NCBI GenBank assembly: GCA_037783415.1
Contig: JAZGTN010000015.1
Coordinates: 5,653,001-5,717,000 of the forward strand
DNA length: 64,000 nucleotides
Direction of reading: 5' to 3'
Source: Leptasterias polaris
Taxonomy: Eukaryota > Echinodermata > Asteroidea > Forcipulatida > Asteriidae
Shown: positions 24,501 to 29,100 of the stretch, in pieces
Layout of the letters: every line of letters starts with the position of its first letter
How positions within the stretch are numbered: the first letter of the stretch is position 1
Notes under the pieces: generated by a model
Seen by the model: the letters and a program-made list of their open reading frames with translations, nothing else
What the model was told of the DNA's origin: nothing
The model's database searches: none
Position numbers and translations under genes: made by a program

Positions 24501-25071
24501 ATGCAAAAATTAGTTAGTGGCCTGACATTTCGACCCTAGCAGAGTCTTTTTCGAAGGCTAAAATGATTAATTATCACATAATTACAAACTGAACTTAGTA
24601 TTTTGTTCAATACTGATTTTGATTTAATTTTACCCATTCTTGTTTTGTTTTCTTTTATGTTTCCAATCTCCTGTTGTTGAATCAACCCCTTCTCTTATAA
24701 CCCCCCCCCCCCCCATCTCTTGTTTCTTTGTTCATCCATTGCTTCTTCTTACTGCATTCTGCCTCTCTTGGTTCACTTCTTCTCAACTTGACTGCTTCTG
24801 TTACTCCAGAATACTTGTTGTTGTGTGTTGTTTTGTCAATAAGCCGTCGAGAAAGACTCTACTAGGGTCAAAACATAAGGACATAAACAACTTTCATTTT
24901 GTTTCATTTTTCCAGTCGCCTGTTGTGTCGTGGAAGATGAAACCACCAGAGAAGAAGCCCCTTGTGCGTCGAGAGGTCCCCGAGGAGACCCAAGTCAAGG
25001 TACGCAAGGGCGCCAAGAAGATACATTCTAACCCTGTGCTGGAGCTCAGCATCTTCAAGGAGAAGGACTAA
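1940..25071 (+). CDS. CTNNA: Alpha-catenin gene, 19 coding exons (spliced, 907 aa)
   Basis: Spliced CDS: 1979-2089, 2768-2954, 4438-4604, 5164-5373, 6320-6496, 7511-7714, 8588-8668, 10268-10420, 11050-11142, 12270-12426, 12880-13080, 14259-14410, 15146-15209, 16631-16689, 17351-17532, 19222-19327, 20052-20186, 21612-21740, 24916-25071. The lengths sum to 2724 bases, which is 907 codons plus TAA. Every phase matches and every intron is GT-AG. Alpha-catenin is a cytoplasmic adherens-junction protein that bridges beta-catenin/cadherin to F-actin and recruits vinculin under tension. Regions by family knowledge: beta-catenin-binding/dimerisation about 1-260, M region about 270-630, acidic linker about 632-672, actin-binding domain about 673-907. 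Highly conserved blocks include ALMADSSCTRD, AVDDITTIDDFLAVS, PMDENEFIDAS-like QDMDENEFIDAS, AKQMCMIMMEMTDFTR and SYVASTKY. Vinculin is related, but length and sequence fit alpha-catenin. One gene standing for the vertebrate E/N/T paralogues is expected in an invertebrate; I infer this and cannot show it here. Confidence 0.97.
2470..2645 (+). repeat. Dispersed repeat, copy in catenin intron 1
   Basis: GGAAAAGCCATTGAAAACTC, TTAAGGCATTACTTTATTCT and GAGGGGGTCAAAACAAA match the complement of 36290-36470 in order. Confidence 0.6.
2768..2954 (+). CDS. CTNNA: Alpha-catenin coding exon 2 (residues 38 to first base of codon 100)
   Basis: Acceptor ATGTAG|GTC; donor AAAG|GTGTGT, phase 1. It begins VTTLVKTQPSNRKKGHSKKA and ends VADVREKG. 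This is the basic SKKAHVL segment and first helices of the beta-catenin-binding/dimerisation domain. Intron read-through gives a stop within 40 bases. Confidence 0.95.
3020..3385 (+). repeat. tRNA-Leu-derived SINE
   Basis: The head resembles tRNA-Leu (GGCCAAGCGGTTAAGAG, then CTCTGGTGTTTCTGATCAGC), but the B box is degraded. The body has CCTTCGGACTCGGCATTAAG, AAAAGAACCCAGAACACTT and CCCAGTGTTTCTGGCTCACA. It ends in an A-rich tail. It lies in the intron after coding exon 2. Confidence 0.8.
3430..3620. repeat. TTGCCTTGRTGCCCCTTGA dispersed repeat
   Basis: GGTCATTGCCTTGATGCCCC then TTCCTCATAGAGGTGACC. Related stretches at 11470-11545, 45195-45315, 45475-45560 (inverted) and 62620-62760 (inverted). 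Confidence 0.55.
4130..4328. mobile_element. Foldback MITE, GGGCCCAATTTCATAAAGC type
   Basis: Starts AGGGCCCAATTTCATAAAGC and ends TAATGAAATTAGGCGC. The interior is symmetric: GCTTAGCCAAAACTGAGTAG, GGGCACCAGTCACAACAATG and TGCTTAGCAAG. It lies about 100 bp before coding exon 3. A close relative spans 25606-25811. Confidence 0.7.
4438..4604 (+). CDS. CTNNA: Alpha-catenin coding exon 3 (residues 100-155)
   Basis: Acceptor ACATTTCAG|GT completes Gly100; donor GTT|GTAAGT, phase 0. It contains SSEFADDPCSSMKRGSMTR and AARNLLSAVTRLLIMADMVD, one of the best conserved blocks of the family, at the centre of the N-terminal helical bundle that contacts beta-catenin. Confidence 0.97.
5164..5373 (+). CDS. 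CTNNA: Alpha-catenin coding exon 4 (residues 156-225)
   Basis: Acceptor TTAAAG|GTG, with a weak pyrimidine tract; donor CAA|GTAAAA. It opens VEGDLAKIMRSSNQQDLASS and later carries MAAARADLKKHSTMLLTASQ. It is exactly 70 codons and encodes the second N-terminal helical bundle. The weak acceptor is accepted because both flanking exons join in frame with family-matching sequence. Confidence 0.95.
5605..5810 (-). repeat. GGAGGAAAACCCC...GGGATTCG dispersed repeat
   Basis: CAGTTTTAGATGTTGGAGGA, GGGAAAACCCACACAATCAG, GACTGAAAACCCAATCCACA-type text and GGGATTCGTACTGGGG. It ends in a tRNA-like B-box complement. Sister copies at 49935-50050, 58905-59100 and 61375-61560. Confidence 0.65.
5958..6157. mobile_element. 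Degraded copy of the GGGCCCAGTTTCATGG MITE
   Basis: Left arm around TTCCAGTTTATGGAAGTAGG and GCTTACGCCAAGCGTATTTC; right arm AGTAAGCAGAGCCATGAAAT then TGGGCAC. Same family as 22739-22994, with a shortened left end. Confidence 0.6.
6320..6496 (+). CDS. CTNNA: Alpha-catenin coding exon 5 (residues 226-284)
   Basis: Acceptor CCTGACAG|GCC; donor GAT|GTAAGT; 59 codons. It begins AYLRHPDVPAARENRDFVVK and includes GGTGELIAALDDLD. It ends the N-terminal domain and enters the hinge before the M region. The segment between Asn and GGTGEL is the part of the N domain most diverged from vertebrates. Confidence 0.95.
6590..6850. repeat. Dispersed repeat shared with 17790-17960 and 18140-18680
   Basis: TTGTTTGTCACAATAAAACC, TGAATAAGGCTAGGTGTTAG and GCCGATAATCGGCCATGGTA parallel GTCGCAATGGAATCC, GTGAATCGCAAAACCATGCC and AGTCGATAATCGTCCATAGT at 18440-18600. 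Confidence 0.55.
7140..7440. repeat. Dispersed element with GACGTTTCGACCCTA end, copy 1
   Basis: AGTTAGTGGCTTGACGTTTC then GCAGAGTCTTTCTCGAAGGC at the left. A purine-rich interior with GA and poly-G runs (7270-7385) follows. It lies just before coding exon 6. Related to 24495-24880. Confidence 0.6.
7511..7714 (+). CDS. CTNNA: Alpha-catenin coding exon 6 (residues 285-352), vinculin-binding bundle
   Basis: Acceptor AATCCAG|CGC; donor TGT|GTAAGT; 68 codons. It contains RPSLEEQLESIISGAALMAD, SSCTRDNRRERIVAECNAVR and QALQDLLTEYM, nearly identical to vertebrate alpha-catenin. By family knowledge this is the M1 bundle, where tension exposes the vinculin-binding helix. Confidence 0.97.
8190..8275 (+). 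repeat. tRNA-derived SINE, second family
   Basis: CATAGCTCAGTTGGTAGAGC (A box region) and AGGTTCAAATCC (B box), then CAATTTTCTTTGTTC. It shares head and 3' flank with copies near 14040, 20905 and 21920. It lacks a closed acceptor stem, so it is not called as a tRNA gene. Confidence 0.65.
8588..8668 (+). CDS. CTNNA: Alpha-catenin coding exon 7 (residues 353-379)
   Basis: Acceptor TACTTTTAG|GCT; donor CAG|GTAGAT; 27 codons. It encodes AGRKDRSDPLDQAIDRMCHK followed by TRDLRRQ, an M-region helix pair. It is one of the smallest exons in the gene. Confidence 0.95.
8705..9110 (+). repeat. tRNA-Leu-derived SINE with ATT tail
   Basis: Head GTGTCGTAGCTGAGCGGGCA; body with TTAAGCAAGACACTTAACCA, AAGCCGTAGATCCCATGTG and CCCAGTGTTTCTGGCAT; tail of ATT repeats near 9085-9105. 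It lies in the intron after coding exon 7. Confidence 0.8.
9122..9505 (+). mobile_element. 3' end of a non-LTR retrotransposon (LINE), truncated
   Basis: Frame +1 reads APSYISDLITQYAPFRSNLR, typical of the C-terminal tail of CR1/L2-like LINE reverse transcriptases. A frameshifted continuation follows. The 3' end has GGCGCTATATAAGAC and a tail of about ten ATT repeats (9474-9505). It is a 5'-truncated, broken copy, with no intact coding capacity. Confidence 0.7.
9505..9735 (+). repeat. SINE body fragment
   Basis: Parallels 8920-9110: CGGTGTTTCTGGCATGC, CACCTCAACTTGTATCCC, AAGGTGTTGTATTATGGTTG. The tRNA-like head is absent. The neighbouring LINE 3' end separates two copies of the SINE body. 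Confidence 0.7.
10268..10420 (+). CDS. CTNNA: Alpha-catenin coding exon 8 (residues 380-430)
   Basis: Acceptor TTCCAACAG|TTG; donor GAG|GTAATC; 51 codons. It encodes LRKAVGDHVSDTFLETNMPL, then LVLIEAAKSGNERE and VFREHAQKLVE, all matching the M region of the family. Confidence 0.96.
10477..10570 (-). repeat. tRNA-derived SINE, third family
   Basis: Minus strand reads GCTAGCTTGGTGGCTAGCGA and GTCACAGGTTCGAATCCCAC. Copies at 28127-28215 and 45975-46092 share it. It lies just after coding exon 8. Confidence 0.6.
11050..11142 (+). CDS. CTNNA: Alpha-catenin coding exon 9 (residues 431-461)
   Basis: Acceptor GATTAG|GTG; donor CAG|GTGAGA; 31 codons. It encodes VAHLACSMSSNEEGVKMVRM and ends QIETLCPQ. 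The following intron contains the 42-bp minisatellite ending at the exon 10 acceptor. Confidence 0.96.
11751..12275 (+). repeat. 42-bp minisatellite ending on the exon 10 splice acceptor (13 units)
   Basis: GATCAG recurs at 11761, 11803, 11845, 11887, 11929, 11971, 12013, 12055, 12097, 12139, 12180, 12222 and 12264. Spacing is 42 bp except for one 41-bp step after 12139. The last copy is the true acceptor of coding exon 10. Each unit holds TTGTTCTAACTGATCAG|GTGATC. The 42-bp unit reads as VILLYYITIVLTDQ in the catenin frame. Confidence 0.95.
12270..12426 (+). CDS. CTNNA: Alpha-catenin coding exon 10 (residues 462 to first base of codon 514)
   Basis: Acceptor CAACTGATCAG|GTGATC; donor TCAG|GTAAAA, phase 1. 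It encodes VINAARTLAARPRSQVALEN, later AVDDITTIDDFLAVS. The start is fixed by homology (CPQ|VINAA in the family). The same GATCAG|GTGATC string recurs twelve times upstream, so the exon is preceded by many look-alike acceptors. The reading frame stays open back through the last two repeat units, to about 12153. Confidence 0.95.
12455..12594. mobile_element. 140-bp foldback MITE, TGATTTCACAA type
   Basis: TGATTTCACAACGAGCTAAG at the left and CTTGGCGCTTTGTGAAATCA at the right. The core GACGTCACAATACAAATTGC is shared with 54145-54298. It starts about 28 bp after the exon 10 donor. Confidence 0.8.
12610..12790 (+). repeat. Partial copy of the AACCCTCCTACTGT MITE
   Basis: GAGTTGGCCGATCATTCCAA, CCATTGAACTGCATGGGTTG, GCCAACTGTGCAGAGAAC and TATGATATCTTATTGCAGGC parallel 41395-41525. 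Ends in an AAT microsatellite at about 12770-12788. Confidence 0.6.
12880..13080 (+). CDS. CTNNA: Alpha-catenin coding exon 11 (residues 514 to first base of codon 581)
   Basis: Acceptor TTCATTCAG|AG completes Glu514; donor CCAAG|GTAGGC, phase 1. It encodes GHILEDVNKAVMALQMADVE, TGGAIRGRAARICGV and NYEPGVYTDKV, M-region helices strongly conserved in the family. Confidence 0.96.
14040..14118 (-). repeat. tRNA-derived SINE, second family, best preserved head
   Basis: On the minus strand: GGGCTAGATAGCTCAGTTGG, TAGAGCGCCGGCACG, and B box GGTTCAAATCCCGCTCTAG. GGGCTAG can pair with CTAGTC-like 3' sequence, so it folds as a near-cloverleaf. The anticodon loop lacks the usual U33. Neighbouring copies share the Pol III-unlike 3' extension, so a SINE is favoured. 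Confidence 0.65.
14259..14410 (+). CDS. CTNNA: Alpha-catenin coding exon 12 (residues 581-631)
   Basis: Acceptor ACACACAG|TT completes Val581; donor AACAGG|GTAAGG, phase 0. It encodes MPHFSEKVEKAVSSLNSNNP and DMDENEFIDASRMVYDGVRD, the end of the M region before the acidic linker. Confidence 0.96.
14892..14931. repeat. 40-bp palindrome, one mismatch
   Basis: The perfect core 14897-14926 is GAGAAACGATTCATG and its exact inverse. It extends to AATC/GATT with one mismatched pair. Related GAAACGATTCATGCGTGAAT occurs at 19038 and a GAGAAATGTTTCTCAGATTC form near 10817, so it is the centre of a dispersed family. Confidence 0.75.
15146..15209 (+). CDS. CTNNA: Alpha-catenin coding exon 13 (residues 632 to first base of codon 653), acidic linker
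   Basis: Acceptor TCCTGCAG|TCT; donor AGAT|GTAAGT, phase 1; 64 bases. It encodes SLEEMETDTEYEEEEYDVKS then R. It corresponds to the vertebrate phospho-linker. The acidic run is more glutamate-rich, and TDT stands where vertebrates have an acidic DSD motif. Confidence 0.93.
15685..16265 (-). repeat. tRNA-Leu-derived SINE, minus strand, interrupted by a MITE
   Basis: Read on the minus strand, the head lies near 16265 (complement of CCGCTCGGCCACGA with B box GGTTCGAATC) and the body runs back to an AAT tail at 15687-15708. The body is split at 16014-16171 by a TTAA-flanked 150-bp element. It lies in the intron after coding exon 13. Confidence 0.85.
16018..16167. mobile_element. 150-bp MITE, piggyBac-type (TTAA target), nested in a SINE
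   Basis: TTAA at 16014-16017 and 16168-16171 flanks the element. Ends are CTCTTTCGCT and AGCGAAAGAG, imperfect inverted repeats of about 13/14. Removing the element and one TTAA restores the SINE string CTTGCTTAAGGACACAAG, seen in other copies of this SINE. It holds two GC hairpins (GAGCCGCT-CAC-AGCGGCTC type). Confidence 0.88.
16378..16600 (+). mobile_element. Probable LINE 3' tail
   Basis: TTAAGGGACTTTTAAAGACTC, then CTCCTGCATTATGCGCTATA and TAAATGTCTTGTATTGTTGTT. This resembles the 3' region of CR1/L2-like LINEs, including the GCGCTATATAAA end. No coding capacity is left. Confidence 0.5.
16631..16689 (+). CDS. CTNNA: Alpha-catenin coding exon 14 (residues 653-672), phospho-linker
   Basis: Acceptor CTCAACAG|CA completes Ser653; donor AGG|GTGGGT, phase 0; 59 bases. 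It encodes SYKTEMTEEEDVAEGITSR after Ser653. The SRSSYKTE junction keeps a Ser/Thr cluster in acidic context, like the CK1/CK2-phosphorylated cluster of vertebrate alphaE-catenin. This linker is the least conserved part of the protein. Confidence 0.92.
16948..17350. repeat. Tandem duplication (about 190-215 bp) abutting the exon 15 acceptor
   Basis: Copy 1 starts at GGACACAAGTGAATATGCGC (16948) and copy 2 at the same string (17136). Both contain ACAGTCCGGCGGTCCAATG and the CTTGAAAATGAAATGTTT stretch. Copy 2 has an extra segment near 17230-17250 and ends on the real acceptor AAATCTTAG at 17350. The equivalent point of copy 1 reads AAATCTTCG, with no AG. Confidence 0.85.
17351..17532 (+). CDS. 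CTNNA: Alpha-catenin coding exon 15 (residues 673 to second base of codon 733)
   Basis: Acceptor AAAAATCTTAG|GCG; donor ACACG|GTACGA, phase 2. It encodes AMMRDLPDTEKEKIHQEVEL, MAKWDDTGNDIIILAKQMCM and IMMEMTDFT. It begins the C-terminal F-actin-binding helical bundle. An older duplicate of the DNA just upstream is described separately. Confidence 0.96.
17790..18680. repeat. Degenerate repeat block in the intron after coding exon 15
   Basis: AGTGGGTAGATTGGTCTTGG occurs at about 17807 and 18336. The AAGAAGCC...GACCCTCTTGGCCAAATGTC segment occurs three times. Unit length about 125-150 bp with insertions between. The start near 18060 includes AAGTGGAAGTTTGTTCCAGA of another dispersed family. Confidence 0.6.
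19222..19327 (+). CDS. CTNNA: Alpha-catenin coding exon 16 (residues 733-768)
   Basis: Acceptor TTTCTTGCAG|T completes Arg733; donor GATATG|GTAAGA, phase 0. It encodes GRGPLKTTMHVINAAKKIAE and AGSKLDKLARNIADM of the actin-binding domain. TTMHVI replaces the NTSDVI of vertebrates. Confidence 0.96.
20052..20186 (+). CDS. CTNNA: Alpha-catenin coding exon 17 (residues 769-813)
   Basis: Acceptor TCAATCGTAG|TGC; donor GGG|GTAAGA; 45 codons. It encodes CPDSSSKNDLIAYLQRIALY, CHQLNITSKVKAEIQN and GELVLSG, a central actin-binding-domain segment with family-wide conservation. Confidence 0.96.
20353..20793. mobile_element. 441-bp MITE with CCTTAAGGGAGCATGGATAAAT ends
   Basis: Left CCTTAAGGGAGCATGGATAA; right complement CCTTAGGGACCATGGATAAA. 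Subterminal ACGCGT/GCACGCG motifs and CpG-rich interior. It lies in the intron after coding exon 17. Confidence 0.7.
20905..21000 (+). repeat. tRNA-derived SINE, second family, with internal deletion
   Basis: AGGGCTAGATAGCTCAGGAG followed at once by AAGTTCAAGTCCTGCTCTAG and TTCTTTATTCAACCC. The anticodon arm is deleted. Confidence 0.65.
21612..21740 (+). CDS. CTNNA: Alpha-catenin coding exon 18 (residues 814-856)
   Basis: Acceptor TCTTACTGTAG|TTG; donor AAT|GTAAGT; 43 codons. It encodes LDSATSLIQAAKNLMAAVVL, TVKASYVASTKYSRL and IMGPDNVN. The first two blocks are nearly invariant in alpha-catenins and lie in the actin-contacting C-terminal helices. Confidence 0.96.
21920..22005 (+). repeat. 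tRNA-derived SINE, second family, degraded
   Basis: GGAGGTCTCCTGACAGG, GGTTCAAATCCCCCTCTACT and TTGTTCTTTATTCAACCC. It lies in the intron before the terminal exon. Confidence 0.55.
22739..22994. mobile_element. 256-bp MITE with long inverted ends (GGGCCCAGTTTCATGG family)
   Basis: Left end GGGCCCAGTTTCATGGCTCT; right-end complement GGACCCAATTTCATGGCTCT. The match is about 26 of 28 bases, continuing to GCTTACCG. The interior repeats GCTTAC/GTAAGC and GCGCTAG motifs. It lies in the intron before the terminal exon. Confidence 0.8.
23595..23906. mobile_element. Foldback element hosting the hAT-type MITE
   Basis: CAAGGACCATTTGTC at 23595-23609 is the perfect inverse of 23892-23906. TGATATT...CTGGTAC follows inward on both arms. 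Without the 199-bp insert and one duplication the arms are separated by only about 75 bp. Confidence 0.65.
23663..23861. mobile_element. 199-bp MITE, hAT-type, with 8-bp target duplication
   Basis: ATGAGTAC at 23655-23662 and again at 23862-23869 flanks an element with ends TAGGCCTGGGCGATTAGTG and the complement of TAGGCCTGAGCGGCTAGTG. An 8-bp duplication is the hallmark of hAT transposons. The interior repeats AGTCGCGAC/CTAGTCGC motifs. No coding capacity. Confidence 0.85.
24495..24880. repeat. Dispersed element with GACATTTCGACCCTA ends, copy 2
   Basis: Left AGTTAGTGGCCTGACATTTC and GCAGAGTCTTTTTCGAAGGC; right GAGAAAGACTCTACTAGGGT with the end inverted. The pyrimidine-rich interior holds a C-run at about 24701. 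Its right edge is about 40 bp from the terminal-exon acceptor. Confidence 0.65.
24916..25071 (+). CDS. CTNNA: Alpha-catenin coding exon 19, terminal (residues 857-907 and stop)
   Basis: Acceptor CATTTTTCCAG|TCG; TAA at 25069-25071. It encodes SPVVSWKMKPPEKKPLVRRE and a basic tail with KKIHSNPVLELS, ending FKEKD. SWKMK.PEKKPLV.RE is a signature of the alpha-catenin C-terminal extension needed for actin binding. A repeat element ends about 40 bases before this acceptor. Confidence 0.95.
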   Translation, partial: SPVVSWKMKPPEKKPLVRREVPEETQVKVRKGAKKIHSNPVLELSIFKEKD

Positions 25072-25605
25072 GGTATTGGTCAGATCAAGCAGTTCCTGTC
25101 GGGGCCCAATTTAATAGAGTTGCTTAAGTCAGTCAGGCATGTGCTTTGTCAGGATTTTTTCCTAATTTCAGGATTTTTCACTGATCTCCCTGCACCTTCA
25201 GATTTTCTTGAAAGAGGCAAACTTGCCGTCACAGAGATGAGAAGACTTGCCTTTGTTATGTTTGAAGTGATGCAGAGAGTCTGTGAATCTCTAAAATTCT
25301 GGAAAAATGTCAATTTTGGGCATGACCTTTGTTGTGACCTTTTTGTTTGAGTGCAAGTGGGCAAAATCTTGCAGCCGATTGTGGCTACAATGGGCTTTTT
25401 GGGTGCGTGCCGCTTTTGGTCGCTATGGTCTCAAAAGGGTTAAGCATAAAAAGTAGCTAAGCACAAAATGATTTTGCTTATTGGAATAAGGTTACCAGCT
25501 AGAATACCATTCCACACATACGGTCTTACTGATTTCCTTCTTAGTTTTGCTCAGCAAAAATGTGTATCTAATATAATCTGTTTTTAAGCAGCTCTATAGA
25601 TTTGA

Positions 25606-25811
25606 GCCCGGGGCCCAATTTTATAAAAACCTGTCGACACAAACACTTGCTAAGCACTGACAAATCTTGCTTTGCAGAAAAAAGATTACCAGCCAAAGTT
25701 CCATACAGTTAACATTGTTGTGACTGGTGCCCCACTAATTTTTTTTGCTTAGCAAATTTCTTTGCTAAGACATTTTTTTTCTGCTTAACAGCTTTCTGAA
25801 ATTAGGCCCAG
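25606..25811. mobile_element. Foldback MITE, GGGGCCCAATTTTATAAA type
   Basis: Ends GGGGCCCAATTTTATAAA and CTTTCTGAAATTAGGCCC. It shares ACATTGTTGTGACTGGTGCC with the complement of the 4130-4328 copy. It lies in the putative 3' UTR. Confidence 0.7.
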
Positions 25812-26110
25812 ATTGTTTCATAGGGTTCAAAATAACTGTATTAATATTGTTATGGCAACTGTGGTTAAACCAAAGTCTCTTTTTATTTAGTATAAAAAGC
25901 GATTTTGAAAGTGCAAAACTTTTTACAGACTCTGCAAAGGTGTGCTGTTTGGATTTTGTTTACATAAAGAAATAGTTACATAGATCCATTTTATTCTAAG
26001 TATAAACAGCTACTCCCCAGAACAAAAATAATCAAAGTTTTGTGTTTTACTGACATTTAGGTCATGCCAAATTGATATAAACTTCAAATAGATAAAATGA
26101 ATTTTGTTTT

Positions 26111-26116
26111 AATAAA
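26111..26116 (+). promoter_or_regulatory. Candidate polyadenylation signal AATAAA
   Basis: First AATAAA downstream of the alpha-catenin stop codon, about 1.04 kb after it. A T/G-rich stretch (CCAGTTTGTATTTTTAT) begins about 25 bases later, as expected near a cleavage site. Alternative downstream signals exist, so the true 3' end is uncertain. Confidence 0.35.
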
Positions 26117-26139
26117 AAGTCACATGATTTTAGACTCCA

Positions 26140-29100
26140 GTTTGTATTTTTATAAGAATTTCTGTTGCACTGCAGTATGAGGGGAGTATGTTGTAAATTT
26201 AGAGTGATAGCAGATAGGGGAAATAATTTCAAGCTATACGTAGCTATCTTGCATTATTCAAAGTGCTGTAGACCAATCCATATGTGTAAGGGCTGCTTGG
26301 ACGCTGGCAGCTCAAGATTTTGTACACAAAGGCATGGGAAAGCTTTGGTTTTTAAAAACATTTTGTGCAAATTAAGTGTTGTCCTCAACAATTTACATGA
26401 TCTCTTGACGGGACAGTATGACATAACAGTGTAGAATACTGAACATAAATGTTTGCAACTAAACAGAAACTGAGTCCTGGAAACGGCGCAGTCAACTAGG
26501 GAGTTTAAGTGTGATAGACACGGAAGCTGCCGAGTTTTTAGGCTTAAAATACCTTACATTGGCAAGGTTTTTTGGGTCAATATTTACATCACTACGTCAT
26601 GATGTCCTTTTGGGGAAATTGTTTTAATCGTTGAGGAAGAAGCATTCGCATTAAAAGTTAAAAAGACAATGATTTTCACATGGATGTCTTTTTTTCACAA
26701 AACCTTGTGCTGCCAGCTTCCCAGCAACGGCGGAGCGGTGTGCATCATTTGCTTGTTTGGATTGGTGTATTCCAATAGGAAACATTTTTTGATTAAAAAC
26801 AAAAAAACAAGAGGTATTCTGTAGACATAACGTTTGATCAGTCGGAAAAGATATTAAACCAAAATTAAGTTAAATACCAATAATAGCAATACAAATCGGT
26901 AATTTGAGTAACATGTGTAAGGTTATTTACGACTTCCCTTAGCAACCTTAAAATAATTATATTAAAAAGTGTGGCACTGTTAGGCACTTTGGTTGTTGAA
27001 ATAGCTTTTGCATTGCTTAGGTTTAAGAACAAATGATATTAAAAAAGCAGGTTTCAAGCAAATAGTTTAAAATGCAAAAAAAGAATAGTTTGAAATGAAA
27101 ATATCAAGTGACTTTTTTAAATAATTGTCATGGTTATTTGCCACGACATCTCGTACTACACGCCCAGAGTGATGTTAGTACTAAAAACATCGTAATGATT
27201 TGTATATAGAGATGAATTTAATTTGGTCGATGTTGCCGGAAAGGTTCCGTGGTGCTTAGAGATAATTCGGCGGGGGGAAAAAAGCACTATCCGATTTTTA
27301 CAAGTTTTTCTGTGTAAATAGAGCGGCTAGTTCACAAGCGTATTGTTTTTTTATCAATGATCAATAACATGTTAATATGTTGGGGGTGGTTCATTATTTG
27401 TAATATGTTCACAAGTGGACAAACCATACGCAAGGGGGAGCAAATCAAATCTTTATTGGTCAAACAAAACTCGGGGCAAAATGCAGGATCGTCACTGTGG
27501 GTGTTGAATAAAGAATAGAGAGCACATTTGAAAGTGATTCACAAATCACAGTAGATCTTTATCAAGGTGTGGTCATCTTTATTTTTCTCCAGTCAAAAAA
27601 CACTGAAATCTGAACTGATACTGGAACACAAAAAATGGAACGTGACCAAGGGGGGCTGCAGCATGAAGGTGCTGTTAAAACAGTACTCTCGACGGCTTGT
27701 GACCATGTTGAACCACCCCTGACAAAGCTCATATACAAAGTTTTAGCTGTAAAGCTTAGGATTTTTCTTGAAGTTTCTTGGATTTTGTTGCTGTGTGTCA
27801 GGGTCTCGGTTTCTCTAATTGTTATAAGTAATTTCCTGTTATACACATTAATTGGTTTATTTTTGTCCTTTTGTGTGTTGTTTTAGGTTTGTTATTTTAA
27901 TTTGTTGTTTATGCTTAACTGAATCCTTATTGATAATGTAATGCTTTACCTTTTTCCAATGGAAGGACAAAAAATTGATTGTTATAATTATTCCCCTTGC
28001 AGAAATTCCATGTACTGTTTGTAGACATTTGTATTTATATTTATTAGTGAGTTTCATCGTTACTTTTACAAATTATTTAATGAAGCATGTAGAGGTCTGC
28101 TTTAGACTGCGGCAGAAGTTCTTTTGGACTGGGTTGGAATCGAACCCATGACCTTTGCCATGCTAGAGCAGATGACTACTGAGCTAGCCCTGCGGCTAAA
28201 GGCAGGTAGAATCCTATATTTTAGGAGCGTGTCCCACAGGATTTAATACATATTTGCATTGGGGATAAAGAATGTTATTGAGTTTTTGCCCTTGCACCGA
28301 TGTGTATTAAGCACTCTATACTCGGTACTTTCCCTGTGTCAAAGTTTGGAGAAACCCTCAACTGCAAAACTTGTTGAGTTTGGGGTTCTGGCCAAATGCT
28401 TAAACTACTGGACTCTGGCCAGGGGTCCAGTGGGCATTTTGAGTCCAGAAGAAGAACATGTAGTGCCTTATTAATAGAAACTTGAATTTCTGGTGCAGGA
28501 GATTTCGGCAAGATTTAGACCATTGTTCAAACAGTGACAGGAAAACTTTTTCCACTTTTGCCTTCATGAAGTTCACTTTATGCCATTTCTTTACTATTTC
28601 ATGTTGGGGTTTTTCGTATGGGTTTTCTATGTATGTTTGGTTTCTATTCACGTAGACAAAGCCGTGGCTGTACAGTACTACTATCCAGAAAAATGTATTC
28701 TTCCTTTGTATTCTTGTTTTTCCTTTTCCTTTTGACATATTTTTGCCACAGTTATGAATAGAGGTTGAAGCTTTGCATTGTAGGGTTACATCTCAGGAGG
28801 TTTTCTGTTGCATACTGGAAATATCTCTTACGAATTGAAGATAGTGTTGGTGCAAGAACTATATTATACAAATAATGAATGTTTATGAGTGCAATGATGA
28901 GAATGATTATTTCCATGAGTTGAAAATGGAGGTGAGGCCAAGTTGAATGAAACATGTCATCTTTTTAATGAATGAAAATGTTCTCTCCATCGCACAGATG
29001 CAAAACATTTGTTGCTTGTCTTAAATAACATCCAAGCAGATCTTTGTCATTTGATTAGAGGATAAAAATATAAGAATAAAAAAATGATGTGCAAGATTAT

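Larger units (their letters stand above)
25072..26140 (+). other. Probable 3' UTR of alpha-catenin
   Basis: Non-coding sequence after the TAA. The first canonical AATAAA is at 26111-26116. Much of the stretch consists of repeats: a GGGGCCCAATTT-type MITE begins near 25098, and a second copy spans 25606-25811. Later AATAAA sites (for example 27507-27512 and about 29550) could give longer UTRs. Confidence 0.45.
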
